A stretch of 64,000 bases of DNA, from positions 1,922,001 to 1,986,000 of the forward strand of contig JAGFMI010000002.1 in the NCBI GenBank assembly GCA_021030905.1, written 5' to 3'. Each line of letters begins with the position of its first letter. Positions within the stretch are counted from its first letter, which is position 1. Position numbers and translations under genes: made by a program. This document shows positions 1 to 12,420 of the stretch, one piece after another. The DNA is from Pyrenula massariospora. Taxonomy: Eukaryota > Ascomycota > Eurotiomycetes > Pyrenulales > Pyrenulaceae. Below the pieces are notes generated by a model that saw only the letters and a list, made by a program, of their open reading frames with translations, searched no databases and had not been told where the DNA came from.

Positions 1-2409
1 AGTGTCACGCTCGACGGCGAGTTGACGCAGGCGACCGTGGCCTTGCCGCCGCTATTGAACTTGGACTGAGCAATCAGGGCATCGGCCTCGTCGCGCGAGC
101 AGCCCACGGCCATCATACCGAGCTTTGGGCCCGTCACTTCATTGAGGAGCTTAGTCGCGGCTACTCCCCTAAAGTAGGCGGCCGCGATAGCGTCCCGGTG
201 GCTCAGGGCACCGATGCTATAGGCCGCAGCGATCTCGCCGCTCGAGTGCCCGACGACCCGCAACGGCGTTACGCCCCACGCCCGCAGTTCATCGACCAAG
301 GCTATCTGGAGCACCGAGCATATGGGTTGGCTGATCTCAGGCTGGCTGAGGCGGGAGCCATCTTCTTGGCTCCTGAGCAGCTCGGTGATAGGGTTCCAGG
401 TACAGCCCATGTCTTCGAGGAACTGGGCAGACTTAGCGATCGAAGCCCCAAAGACCGGGCGGTCCAACATCTCAACGCCCATACGTGCCCATTGAGCGCC
501 TTGGCCCGTGAAGACAAAGCCGATACGCGTCGGGCCGGAGCTCGGGCCAGTGTTCCGGTGGGCGTCCTCTCCCGGACGATCGGTCAGATAATTGCGGAGC
601 TCTAATGTATTATCTGCAACACAGGCGGCCCTCCACGAGAGGCGGGATCTTGCCCCGGAGAGGGTGTGGGCTAAGTTGGCTAGGTATCCGGGGCTTGAAG
701 CGGCTGGGCCGAGGCTGGCCAAGTGTTCGGCTAGCGCCGCGGCGTTGCGCTTGAAACCAGCCTGATCGTGGCTGCTGAAAGTAAAGAGCCTGGTCTTGGT
801 GTGCGGTTTGGCTCCGGCGTCACTCCTATTGAGCAGCTTCTTGTTGCCGTTGGTAGTGGCCCCGGGGGCTGAGTTGAAGGCTTCTAGCACCACGTGGCCG
901 TTTGTTCCGCCCATGCCGAAGCCGTTGATGCTCACGCGCTTGGTTTGGGCCACCGGCCATGGGGTGAGCTCAGTGGGCACCGCCATATTCCAGTCGTCAA
1001 ATGGTATAGCCCTGTTGGGGTTATGGAAACCGACATTTGGTGGGATCAGGTTGTGCTCCAAGGCCAAAACACTCTTGATGATAGCTGCTACGCCGGCAGC
1101 GGGCTCAAGATGGCCAATCTATTTTGTGTCTTGTTAGCGTTGGCCTCTTTATATGCCATATTAGGGTTGGAGACAGTCTCACATTGGGCTTGCCGCTTCC
1201 TAGCCATAGCTTCCCCTTTCTTTTTCCGGACGCCCCTTTCACGATGGTAGAATAGATAGCCTCGGCCTCGATGGGATCTCCGACTTTAGTGCCGGTACCG
1301 TGTGCCTCGACGTATTGAGTCGACCCGAAGTCTAGCCCGTGAGACTCATAGACATGCTTGATGAGGGCCGCCTGTGCCTCGAGAGATGGCATGGTCACTA
1401 CAAACAAAACAACAGACGGTTATATCAGCACTTGTCTTCTAATGCGCCTCAGCATGGGGAGGGAGAGCACTTACCGCCTTGTGTGTAGCCGTCCGAGTTG
1501 GCGCCAGTAGCTCGTATCACGGCGCGGATGCTGTCACCATCCGCGAGTGCCTTGTCGAGTCGCTTCAGAATAATAATACCACAGCCCTCGCCACGACCGT
1601 AGCCGCCGGCGCTCTCATCAAATGCCCTCGATTGGCCAGCAGGGTTGAGGAAGGACAAGTTGGCTAGGTGCGTGGTGAAGTCAGGTGTGAGAATGAGCTG
1701 GACACCGCCCGTTATGGCCATGTCAGCTTCACCTGACTTGATGCTTTGCACGGCCATGTGTGTGGCCATAAGGCTCGACGAGCAAGCCGTCGCGACGGTA
1801 GCACTAGGGCCGTGGATATTGAGGAAGTGGGAGATACGATTGGAAATCATCTCCTCACCAGTTCCAAGAAGATGGTACTTTGGGTTCTGCATAAAGTCCC
1901 GTATCACGGCGTCGCGGTAGTCACTCACTGCGGAGCCGATGTAGCACGTCGTCTGGGTGCCCCAAATGTCCTGCAGACTGAGGTTGGCATTCTCGAGCGC
2001 CTCGTACGTGACCTCCATGGCGAGGCGCTGTTTGGGGTCCAAGGCAATGGCCTCGGTCGCTGTGATGTTGAAAAAGGCCGCATCGTAGACATACGGGTCT
2101 TGGTTGAGGAAATGCCCACCCTTGGTGGGGATGGTGTTGGTGTGAGAGGTGTTGGGGTGGTAGAAGGCGTCAGAGTTCCATCTGCTCGACGTTGGGGAGT
2201 AGGCATCTGCATATATTATCTTGTCAGCGTAGGCTCAAGGGGCCCTCGACTAGGGGTCTGTCGACGATTCATGTCCCCTACTCACCCCTGCCCGCCTTCA
2301 GCATGTCCCAGAACTTGGATGGGGTGCTGGCGTCTCCGGGAAAACGGCACGCCAGACCTACGACTGCGATGGGCGTGTCGTTAGTCATCCCTGCAGAACG
2401 AGAAGGCAT
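1..2409 (-). CDS. Highly reducing polyketide synthase, N-terminal part (KS and start of AT)
   Basis: Iterative type I PKS that would build a reduced polyketide chain, probably as starter for the adjacent NR-PKS. I read four exons: 2409-2286, 2206-1475, 1397-1183 and 1118 to the window edge. Introns are GTGAGT..GCAG, GTAAGT..GTAG and GTGAGA..ATAG, and the frame is kept across all (729 codons visible). The KS begins at [12 protein letters not shown]. Its nucleophile is Cys183 in TACSSS, its histidines lie in EAHGTGT and the IGHLE motif, and the AT nucleophile is Ser650 in GHSSGE. The residue three before the Cys is Ala180, where most family members have Asp (VDTACSSS). The start could be 2409 (MPSRSAG) or the in-frame ATG at 2388 (MTNDTP). 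The DH, ER, KR and ACP domains expected of the family would lie left of the window, so the HR class is inferred from KS/AT resemblance and from the neighbour. Confidence 0.9.
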
Positions 2410-3655
2410 CTTGAAAGTCCCCCTTCTTGGACTGCGATGGCGCGTGGTGTCCGGGAGGACAACTAGATAAGTGCGAGACGAGCGAAGAGCTATCTAGGCA
2501 TGTCTAGATAGCCCAGGGCAGCACATCCCGTATTCCAGTCCAGTACATCCTGCATACCATCACATTGCTGTGCCGGCGGGGTCGTTAGAGTCATGGCACC
2601 AGCATCCCCGAAAAGCGTGCATTCGGGCATCAGACGCCTGTTTCAAGGTCAACTCACGGCCGGAAACTTGGCTCTAAATCAGTTGAGGGCTTTATGATAG
2701 GAGTAATACGCGCGTGTCTGCGTAAGCTCATCTCTGGTCTGAAAGTGGCACGGCCTGAGGGATTAGTCAGGGACTGGCTGTCCCAACCGCCTGGAGACAG
2801 CCCCAGTAGTCTGGCCTATTCATTTTTGAAACCATTTGTTTCGCTGTCAAGCTACCAACCGGAGAATTTAGGCTCTAGGAAGGTTGATGCGTCCAAAGAT
2901 ACAAGATCCTGATTCAATTCGCGGTATAAAAAGATGAATTAAATGTGGAATCCTGTGAGGCCAAGGGCAGCCTTACACAACATCCCCGTCGGGGATCCTG
3001 TGGGCGGGGGTGGTGCAACGTGAAACAGACATCGGGGACTGGTGCGGCTGGAAGAACTCGGATTGATGACGGATGTTGTTCTGGAATATGTCACAGCGTG
3101 CGTACACGAGGGACAAGCAGCGAGACGCTTATCCTCTGCATATGCGCGCTTACCTCTCCATACCCACTATGCCTCTTTGGGACCCTAATAGCGCGCCATC
3201 TCGGCGCTCGTTTCACATACCTACCTCGGGTCGTCAATGAGAACAACCCGGTACTTCCTATGCTACAATGCTCTACGCAGCAAGATCTGGGCCGAATCAG
3301 CGCCAGCGAATAAGCCGCAGTCAGGGTTCGTTCCCATTAGGCGATAAAAATAGTCTGAGAGAAGGAGCAGGATTGCTGCTTTTTAGAGCCTAAGCGAGAC
3401 CTGAGGACCGTTCGGATACGGTACAGCGGTCGACCAGCAGAAGCATCGGGAATAAGATAAGACGATTAGATATGACAAAGCTAAGAGGATGGCGCGAGGG
3501 CAGACGCAAGAGGAGACTAATGATCATCAACAACTACATATGGGCGCAAATACTGCACCTCCCCTTTCATACCTTATCCTTGATTGTCTGTTGTACTCGA
3601 CGTAAGGTGAGGCCTGGAGCGATTCATTAATCGCATTCATGATCCACCAGCAGCA
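2410..3655. promoter_or_regulatory. Shared divergent promoter region between the two PKS genes
   Basis: This 1.25-kb gap separates the starts of the HR-PKS (leftward) and the NR-PKS (rightward) and holds no convincing gene. It contains a TATA-like GGTATAAAAAG at about 2921-2931 and several CGG/CCG triplets. The layout allows co-regulation by one factor, such as the Zn2Cys6 protein encoded at 13.9-15.2 kb. That link is inferred from position only. Confidence 0.6.
3406..3431. promoter_or_regulatory. Candidate Zn2Cys6 binding site cluster
   Basis: Four CGG/CCG triplets fall within 26 bp, bounded by the inverted pair GACCG (3406-3410) and CGGTC (3427-3431), about 225 bp before the NR-PKS start. 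Zn2Cys6 regulators typically bind paired CGG triplets. Such triplets are common by chance, so this is only a candidate. Confidence 0.2.
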
Positions 3656-6600
3656 ATGGGTCTTCCTCAGCCTCATCCCGCTGTCCTCCTCTTTGGGGAC
3701 GTCACAGACGCGTGGGTTCCTGGCATCGACTATATCTACGGACAAGCGATCACCACGCCATGGCTCCAATCCTTTTTGCGGGACCTCTTCTCTGCCTTCG
3801 AGGCCGAGGTGAGGGTCATGGACCACTTCTTGCAGGAGAGCTTTGGGATCGGGGCCTGTTCCAGCTTCCAAGAGCTTGCCCAGAAATATCGCCATGCAGG
3901 CGACCAGGTCGGCATGGTCCACGCCATGCTTCTCTACACCGTGAGAGCGGCGTTGCTGTTGCAGTGCGTCCATGCCCACCTCCTGAGTCTTACTCTGACT
4001 CTTACCCGCCTGCTAACATCCGCTCTCTAAACTTGAAGGACCGCAAACCGCGAGCCACTATTGCTTGTTAGGCCCGGCGAGGGTAGGCCCGATTCGCATA
4101 CCCATCTAATCGGCATCTCTGGCGGTCTATGGAATGCTGTTGCTGTGCCGACTTCTTCCAACTTCGCCACCCTGTACGATGCTTGCATCGAGGCTGGTCG
4201 CGTGTACGCCCGACTCTGCAACCTCACCTTAGTTCGTTCAAGAGCCATGGAGAACCGCCCTGGAATCTGGGGCTGGGCTATCATCGGCACCGCGGCAGAT
4301 GAGCTCGACAAGATACTGGAACAGTTCCAACGCGCCATGGTATGGGATGCTTCACCCTACGGGCTTAAATGCTCGAGGTGAAAGGGAGATGATATGCTAA
4401 CCTGAGATGCGTGACTAGGGCGTCCCTTCTTCCAAGAGAGTCAAGATTGCCATTACAGGAGACCGATGGAGCACTATCATAGGACCGCCTTCGGTCTTGG
4501 AGCTTGTCTTCGCTCAGTGCTCTGAGTTGAAGAGACTTCCAAAGAATGAGCTGACTGGCATCCGCGCCATGCAGCACACCCTCGACGTCTCGGAGGCTGA
4601 GATCGACTACGTCGTCGGGAGTTCGCCACTCTTGTCCACCCAGCTTCGCCCAGGATACAGGTTATGGGGCATGGACGCAGATAAAAACGATGTCAATATA
4701 AACGCCACCTACTCCAGCTGGGGTCACCTGCTAAGAGTTGCGGCGTTGCAGACTCTGTCGCAACGGTTGGATATTGTGCAAACCGTTGGCAAGCTCAGCG
4801 CCTACCTTGGGACGTCACAGCACATTGACGTGAAGATGATGGGCCCCAGCGGTCACGGCACGTACCTTGTCAATGTTCTGAAAACTGGTGTCGGTCCCAC
4901 ATTGACAAGACACGTGTCGGTCGATGATGACCTGGCAGCCGCTGCCCATTCTTCGAGCCACTGTGAGCGTGTCCGAGAAGGTGCCATCGCCATCGTGGGC
5001 ATGTCAGGCAAAGGACCTGACAGCGAAGATCTAGACGAGTTTTGGAATGTCATCGCAACTGGCAGAGATTGCTACCAAGAGATTCCCCCTGACCGCTTCG
5101 ACCTAGAAGAGTACTACTGTGCCAACAGGCACAGTCCAGGCGGCCCGGGCAAGTGCACCATGACTTGCCGACACGGGTGCTTCATTAAGAATCCAGGCCA
5201 TTTCGATGCCAAGTTCTTTCACATCTCGCCACGTGAGGCCCTGTTGATGGACGCAGGCCACCGGCAGTTCCTGATGAACGCCTACGAGGCCCTTGAGACG
5301 GCCGGGTATTCGGCCGGCCGCACCAAGATGACGGACCCCAACAAGATGGCCGTCTTCTTCGCTCAGAGCGCCGACGACTGGCACAAGGTCACCCATCACG
5401 CGCTAGGATGTGACGCGTATACGATGCAGAGCATCCAGCGCGCCTTCGGCCCGGGCCGGCTGGCCTTCCAGATGAAGTGGGAGGGGCCGACCTATGCGCT
5501 GGATTCTGCATGTGCAGGCGCCACTTCGTGCATCCACCTTGCTTGCATGAGCTTGCTCTCACGGGATGTCGATATGGCTGTTGCGGGTGCCGCAAACGTG
5601 CTATCGGACCCCCATTCCTTCACCATCCTCAGCAAGGCTGGCGTGTTGTCCGAGACAGGCAATTGCAAGACGTATCGCGACGACGCTGACGGCTATTGCC
5701 GCGCAGATTTCAGCGGCGCCGTTGTTCTGAAGCGGCTCGAGGACGCCATCGCCCACAATGACAACGTCCTGGCTGTCATCGCATCGTCGGCCAGAAACCA
5801 CTCTGGTAACGCGACGTCCATCACGACATCAGACGCTAACGCCCAAGAACGATTGTTCAACAAAGTCCTCAGGAACGCGCGACTGAGCCCGAATGATATC
5901 TCGTATGTTGAGATGCATGGAACAGGGACCCAGGTTGGGGACAAAGCAGAAATGGGGGCCGTTTCTAAAGTCTTTTCACCAAGACCCAATGGACAGCCTC
6001 TGCCAGTAGGAGCCATCAAGGCAAACATCGGCCACAGTGAAGCTGTAAGTGCCCCTTGCTTTGTGCTGCGAGTCATTCCTCGATCGATGCTGACAGTGGA
6101 ATATACAAGGCTGCCGGAATGTCTTCAGTGCTCAAGAGCATTCTCATGCTCCAGAAGGGTGTCCTTCCCCCCCAAGCTGGCATGCCGCATAGCATGAATT
6201 CTAACGTGTTAAAATTTTTGCAAGATGACAGTAGCATTATGATTCCCACGGAAGCCACCGAGTTTACAGGAGTAGCTGGGGAGCCTAAGCGCATTCTTGT
6301 TAATAATTTCGACGCGGCAGTAAGTTTCTCATGTCCATGACCCCTCCATCTTCACACTGTACTAATCGTATGTCTTATCTCCAGGGCGGCAACGCATGCG
6401 TACTCCTCGAAGAATATAAGCAGGATCCGACCCAGCAAAGACAAAGGGGAGCCAATGTTCGACCGACCCATGTCGTCGCGACCTCAGCCAGGACGCCATC
6501 GTCGCACCTTGCTAATATGCAACGGCTCGCCAATTGGCTCCGAACGCATCCCAATGCCGGGATCCAAGATATCGCCTACTCGACCACGGCCCGGAAGATA

Positions 6601-9600
6601 CACCACCCCATCAGGTTCGCGCTTACTGCATCCACGCCGCAAGAGGCTATGTCCAAGATTGAGACCGAGATGAAACGTGTCGGCTCTGGCACTGCCAGGT
6701 CCGCTCCCAGCGACGTCGTCTTCATTTTCACTGGCCAGGGCTCCCACTACGCAGGCATGGGCGCCGAGCTGTACCATACAAGCCCCATCTTCCGCAAAAC
6801 GGTCGATTTGTGTGTCGCGCTCTGTGCCGCCAATGACTTCCCGCCCTTCCTAGACATCATCACCGACAGCGACGTCGACGTATCAGCCAAGGGAAAGAAT
6901 GCCGCGCAGATCCAGCTCGCAATTGTCACGCTGGAAGTGTCACTCACTGCCTTCTGGCAGTCCGCCGGCATAGTGCCTACTGTAGTCATGGGCCATAGTT
7001 TGGGAGAGTACGCTGCCCTGCATGCTGCAGGAGTCTTATCGTTGACCGACACCCTATACCTTGTCGGCCAACGCGCCCGCCTACTTATGCAACGATGCGA
7101 CCCCGACTCTTGCGCCATGCTCTCGGTGTCAGCTTCGGTGGAAACTGTACGAGACCACCTCGCAAAGCTCGGGAACTCGTCCTGTGATGTCGCATGCATC
7201 AACAGCCCCAGCGCTACCGTTATCAGCGGGACGGCCGAGGATTTAGCACAGATCCAGGCGAATATAGCGTCTCAGGATGCAGATACGCGCACCAGAATGC
7301 TGTCCGTCCCGTTCGCATTCCACTCGTTCCAGATGGATGACATACTGCACGACTACGCAGCTCTCGCAAGCGGTGTGACCTATCTACCACCCAAGATCCC
7401 CATGGCATCAACACTGCTCGCATCCCTGGTCAATGAGTCAGGCATCTTTGACGAGAACTACCTCGTCCAGCAGACGCGCCAGGCCGTCGATTTTTGCGGC
7501 GGCCTTAATGCTGTCAAGTCAGTGCTCAAGGACCCGGTCTGGCTAGAGATCGGCCCAGCACCAGTTTGCACATCGTTTGTGCGCGCCACGCTCTCCTCGC
7601 CGTCTGCCAAAATCAACCACACCATCGACGCAAACGTCAGCAATTGGGCATCCATTTCCAAGAGTCTTGCTGCTGCGTACACGAGCGGCGTCGACGTAGA
7701 CTGGCTCGCATTGCACGCACCATACGAGAGCGACCTCGAGCTGTTGCCACTACCGACCTATGCGTGGGACGTCAAGGACTATTGGATCACCCACACTGAC
7801 AGGAACACAACGCTGGTCCCTGCCAAGACCCAGGCTGCAGCCCCATCCGAACCCTTCCTTACCACGACCGCGCAGTACCTCGTCGAGAAGACACTCTCCC
7901 CTAAGGTCCAGGTTACTTTTCGAGCCGGCATTTCGGACCACGGCTTCATGGGCCTTATTGATGGCCACAAGATGCAGCATATCGGGCTTGCTTCGGGGAG
8001 TGTATTTAGCGACGCCGCTGCGACAGTGGCCAAGTATACGTTCGAGTACAGCTGCAGAAAGGGCGTGACGGCGACTCACCTGACGTTCCACGACCCCGAA
8101 CTACTTGCCCCCCTGACGAGGGATCTTGTTGACATTGACGGCGAGCTGCTCTCCACGGCCACCATGGAGAGTGCATCAGCCGATAATATTTTGGTCACAT
8201 TCAAAGCTACCTCAAAGCGTGGCGAGTCCCATGATCTTGGGTCAATGAGAGTTAGGTATCGTAGCCCCGAGAAGGCACAGACTAACTTAGACCGCGTGTC
8301 GTTCTTCATCAAGGAAAAAATGGAAGAGCGGATCCGGCTTTGCAAAGAAGGCTCGGGCCACAGAATCCAGCCTGACATATTTTTTGCGCTCTTCGCCAAC
8401 GCCGTCGAATTCTCCCCCGACTTCCGGGGTATCCAGGAGGCGTATGTAGCCAGCGACTTTCAAGAAGCCGCTGCGACGATTGTACTGCGGCCAGACCCGG
8501 CAGGCACTCGTTTTACATCCTCACCGTACTGGGGCGAGGCTTTGCTGCACCTGGCGGGCTTCATGGTGAACGGGAATCCGAACAAGTCGCCTAAATCGAC
8601 CTTTGTCGTCATGGGCTACGACAGCGTCGAGCAGCTGGCCCCCATCGAGCCTGGCAAGCAGTACCAGACGTACACGCGGATCTCGCGCTGGGAAAAGGAC
8701 ACGGCCTTCTGTGCCGGTTACGTCTTCGATCCGCGGACGTGCAAGATTGTCATGCAGGCCATTGATCTGCGCTACCAGGAGTTCAAAACAGCTACCTGGC
8801 GCCACATTCTTGATGGGCCACACGCTGCAGGACCCCATCATGGGACCGTTGCCTCACAAGCTCACAAGTCAACTGTGGAGGAAGCCAAAACCAACATCCA
8901 CAACGGCCAATCTGCTGTTTTGGCCGCAGTGCCCGTGGAACAGAAATTGGGCAAAACGCAGGACGGCTACGAGGCTCCAGATATGGGAGAATTCCAGGTT
9001 ATCGTGGACAGCCTCGCCACGGCTACCGGAAGCGATGCATCTGAGTTTACAGACGACACTTTAATAGCCGACATCGGCGTCGATTCAATCATGGCTATCG
9101 AGGTCGTTGCCGCCGTCAATGAGTTGGGCGTCGATCTACCCGCCAATTTTGTCTTTGACTATTCTACAATCGGCGAGCTTCGTCGCGCGTTTAGTGGGCA
9201 AGACGCTGAGACCCCAAAGGACGATATCAGCGAGCCGTCTTCTAGTGAAGATGAAGATGTTCTATCTCCAACTCCAGATGAGGACTTTGCCCCCATCTCA
9301 AAACCGGGATCAGTCTCTTCCTTTTCTTCCTTAGCCTCCAGCCTGGCGCAGGTCGAAAAAGAGCCCGCAACTCCCGCACCGGAGGCGGATGACGACACGT
9401 CGCCGCCTCCTAGCGTCAGAATCACGCTGCTGCAGGGCCGGCCAAAGTCCAGCAAGACGCCGATATACCTAATGGCTGACGGCACCGGCACCGTCGCGTC
9501 CTTCATACACCTACGACCTTTCAAGTCCAAACAGACCGTCTACGGCGTCGACTCGCCTTATTTCCGCTGCCCGTCGCGCATGACTAGCAAGGTCGGCATT

Positions 9601-10287
9601 AAGGGCGTGGCCAAGCTAATCGTCGACGCGCTGATCAAAGCGCGAGGCACGGGGCCCTTCCTACTCGGCGGCTACTCAGCCGGCTGCCTCGTCGCCTTTG
9701 AAGTCTCACGCCAGCTGGCCGCCGCCGGGCGCACGGTCGACGGCCTCCTGCTGATCGACATGTGCTGCCCACGGCCGCCGCGGGCGGACCAGCGCACCCT
9801 TCTCGCCGAAGACAAGCTCGCCTACGAGGTTTGCGAGGTTGCTGCCAACAGGGACGGCGTGTGGAGCTCTCTCGGCTCCAGCCGCGACCACCTGCGCGCC
9901 TTTTTCGTCGCCATGAACGAGTACACCCCCGGCCCAATGACATCCGCCGAGCGGCCCGCCAAGACGGCCGTCATCTGGGCCGAGCGCGGCTTGGTCAACC
10001 GCGTGTCTGACGACCCGGCGCTGATGCGGAAGCTGGCGGACCAGGGGATCCCCACAAGGCCTTATCCGGGATACATGGAGGATGCAAAGCTCGGCACGTT
10101 TGCGTGCATGATCCCGGACAAGGGCGGGAGCGAGAATCTTGGCCCTAACGGCTGGGACAGGTACACCGGTGGAGAAGTCCTGGCCCTGTCGGTGGCGAGA
10201 GATCATTTTGAGCTGCCCACACCTCAACACGTTTCTCTTCTCCAGGCACAGATGGAAAGGGCTTTTACGTATTTCTTCGAGAATTAG
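3656..10287 (+). CDS. Non-reducing polyketide synthase, SAT-KS-AT-PT-ACP-TE (RAL-type candidate)
   Basis: Builds and cyclises an aromatic polyketide from malonyl-CoA, probably extending a chain delivered by the divergent HR-PKS. Deduced exons are 3656-3963, 4039-4339, 4419-6044, 6110-6319 and 6385-10287, all in frame, giving 2115 aa. SAT: Ser130 in GISGG, with His256 as the likely partner. KS from about residue 392: Cys568 in DSACAG, histidines in EMHGTGT and NIGHSEA. AT: Ser1020 in GHSLGE. PT: His1343 in DGHK, with Glu1533 where the catalytic Asp is usual. One ACP: Ser1716 in GVDSIM. An acidic Ser/Asp/Glu/Pro linker follows, then TE with Ser1913 in GGYSAG and His2089 in RDHF. There is no C-methyltransferase and no reductive-release domain. 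This order, beside an HR-PKS, is that of resorcylic or dihydroxyphenylacetic acid lactone synthases; the actual product is unknown. 3656 is the first ATG after an in-frame stop. Confidence 0.93.
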
Positions 10288-11640
10288 AATTTTGTTTTTT
10301 TATTATTTACAATGGTGACAGGAAACGCTGTTACCGCGTTAGACGTGCTAATCAATAGATTGGATTTATCATGATAGCCTTCTTGAGAATTCTAAGATCG
10401 ACCTACGGAGATAGTCATAGAAGTAAGAATGCATCCTTACGCCCTACCTATCTTCGAGCATAAAATAGTAGAAAATTCCACAAATCCCGAGAGAGACAGA
10501 AGACCTGAGATAGCAAAACTTAGCTTTTTACGTAATCAACCAGCTTAAAGCCCATCTATCTCTCCCCCTTAACAGCTCTCTCGTAAATCGCACCAGGCCA
10601 GAACCCCTAGACTCGCAATCCGCGCTGCATCCCTTACCTAAGCTTCTCATCACAGGCACAGCTTACTCCGTCGTAGTCTGGCGCGAGAAGCTTCCTTATT
10701 CTGGATCGGGGGGTTCCGCAATATTGCGTGCGAGGTGGGTTTCGGTGATCCTGCCTTACCTTATGTCAGCTCACGGTGACTTACTTACATTGCCGAGCTT
10801 TTCTTGCGTTTTCTCCGCGGGATGGTGGGGGATGACATGACAAGTGGAGAGCGGGGGAATGATAGGTAGGTAGGTGTATTCGTATATCTCGTTGGTGAAA
10901 GATGAAGAGCTTGGAGAGCTGTGCGAGTATACGCAGCGAGGGTGGGGGTCTTGGCAGGGCTTGGCAGGGCTTGGTGACAGGGGACTGAGATGGGGAGGGT
11001 GACCTGGACCGGTCTTGGGTTTGAGATGTGGATTGTTCCTTAAGGTCTCAGGATGGAAGGGATAGTCCGACTGTAGAATCGGTGAGAAGAGAGTGCGAAT
11101 TTCGATAAGCAAAAGTTTTACCGGGGGTGGTATTGACTGTGGTTACAATGCTGTACGACGTGTGGTGTTTGGGATAGCCGAGCCGTCGGTGTCGCGCACT
11201 GAAAGCTTGATCGGGGAGGAGCGCGCGAAATACGTCCGTTTTGGCTGGTTAAGCTGAATGCCCTGGCTGCAAGGGGGTAAGATGTCTTGGCGATTATGAT
11301 ACTGTTTACTATTGGGTAATGTTTAACAAACCGCTTCCTCTACGCCTTCCGAGCCCATCCATGACACCTGGTCCACGGGCCGTCGCGCCTAATTTGCCTA
11401 AATGATATATCCCTTCGGATATCCAAATTGCGATCTTACGTCCTTTCACACGGTTGCTTGCCTTCTAATACGTCAAAGTCACAAAGACCACCGTCCCCGA
11501 CAGCCGCCCTGGACGCAAGACAGGGGATGCAACTCGGCATTGCCTGGTCGGCCCAGCGGCGACACGCGGGTTACATAGTCCTCGGGTGTGAGCTGCGCTG
11601 TGTGGTGGATCTCTCAGATGGATACGTTGCGAAGCCCTAC
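10288..11640. other. Intergenic region downstream of the NR-PKS
   Basis: A T-rich stretch just after the stop (about 10290-10312) would suit a 3' UTR. A 10-bp unit (TTGGCAGGGC) is repeated head to tail at 10951-10974. A minus-strand open frame at 10771-11112 is Pro/Ser-rich and resembles nothing I know. I see no supported gene. Confidence 0.5.
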
Positions 11641-11649
11641 GTCAGCTTT

Positions 11650-12420
11650 TGTTCACTAGCCCCTGGAGTCATTACCTCCATGGGGGACAGATACTCACAC
11701 CCGTGCACGATGACGTTGGACTGGATTTTGTACGTCGTAAGCTGCTTGGCTATGTGAGTTACCGCGGCGCTTGCTGGTATAGTTACGCAAAATGCGCCCT
11801 AGGGGAGACACGCCGAACTCGCCGAACAAGCTGGTGATGATGATGATCTGGCTGCTCTGGACCATGTTGCCCGCGTCTAGGAGTGGCAGGAATGCCGTGA
11901 CGCCGACGTAGACGGAGCCTACGTTGTTGCGCAATATCTGGTCGAAGGCAGCGGGATCAAGTGTTCCCGAGGTCCCGCTGGAAGGCGTAGAGGGGGGATG
12001 CACGACTGGTGTTGGGAGCCGGAGACACCTGCGTTAGCGATGAGGAGGTTGATATAGCCGGTTTCTCTGGTGATGTGCGCTCCGGTGCGCTCGAGGTCGG
12101 CCTTGGAGCTTGGGTCGCCATGTAGGGGATGATGTTGCTGTGCTTCTGCTCTTTGGTATCAGCACTCGGCCCCGCGGGGTCGAGCTCTATTGGATTTGAA
12201 CGCTATGGCTTCATTCAAATAATCTAGGCAAGCCGCTTCTTCCTTGGCTACCTTCTTGAGCACCTCCCGGCGGCATCCGACGATGTATACCTTAACGCCA
12301 ATCTCCTCTAGGGCCTTCACTATTAGGACCATATTTATGCGCATGAGAAAGCGTTTCTAGCAGGGTAAAGGTTGAGGGACATGGCGATGCCGGTGGTATC
12401 AGACTTGTGGAAGAGGTTGA
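11650..12420 (-). pseudogene. Decayed short-chain dehydrogenase/reductase (RhlG-like SDR)
   Basis: Pieces of one Rossmann-fold SDR lie in order on the minus strand but in different frames. Near 12300 is a cofactor-binding strand (KALEEIGVKVYIVG). Near 12060 is the conserved INLLIANAGVSG. Near 11930 is NNVGSVYVGVTAFLPLLDAG, followed by a strand with SSQIIIITS. An active-site-like NYTSK at about 11795 is followed by a one-base frame change, after which QLTTYKIQSNVIVHG appears in another frame. A further frame break lies near 12130. The glycine-rich TGxxxGIG loop is lost or scrambled. Fungal SDRs of this type are about 290-310 aa and often act in polyketide clusters, so this may be a dead tailoring gene. 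A minus-strand frame at 12454-12690 could be its displaced N terminus; I could not confirm that. Confidence 0.65.

Noticed and set aside
3656-10287. Azaphilone-type NR-PKS
   Set aside because: These normally have a C-methyltransferase and reductive release. This protein ends in a thioesterase and has no space for CMeT between ACP and TE.
10771-11112. Minus-strand Pro/Ser-rich open frame as a gene
   Set aside because: Low complexity, no domain, and spans a small tandem repeat.
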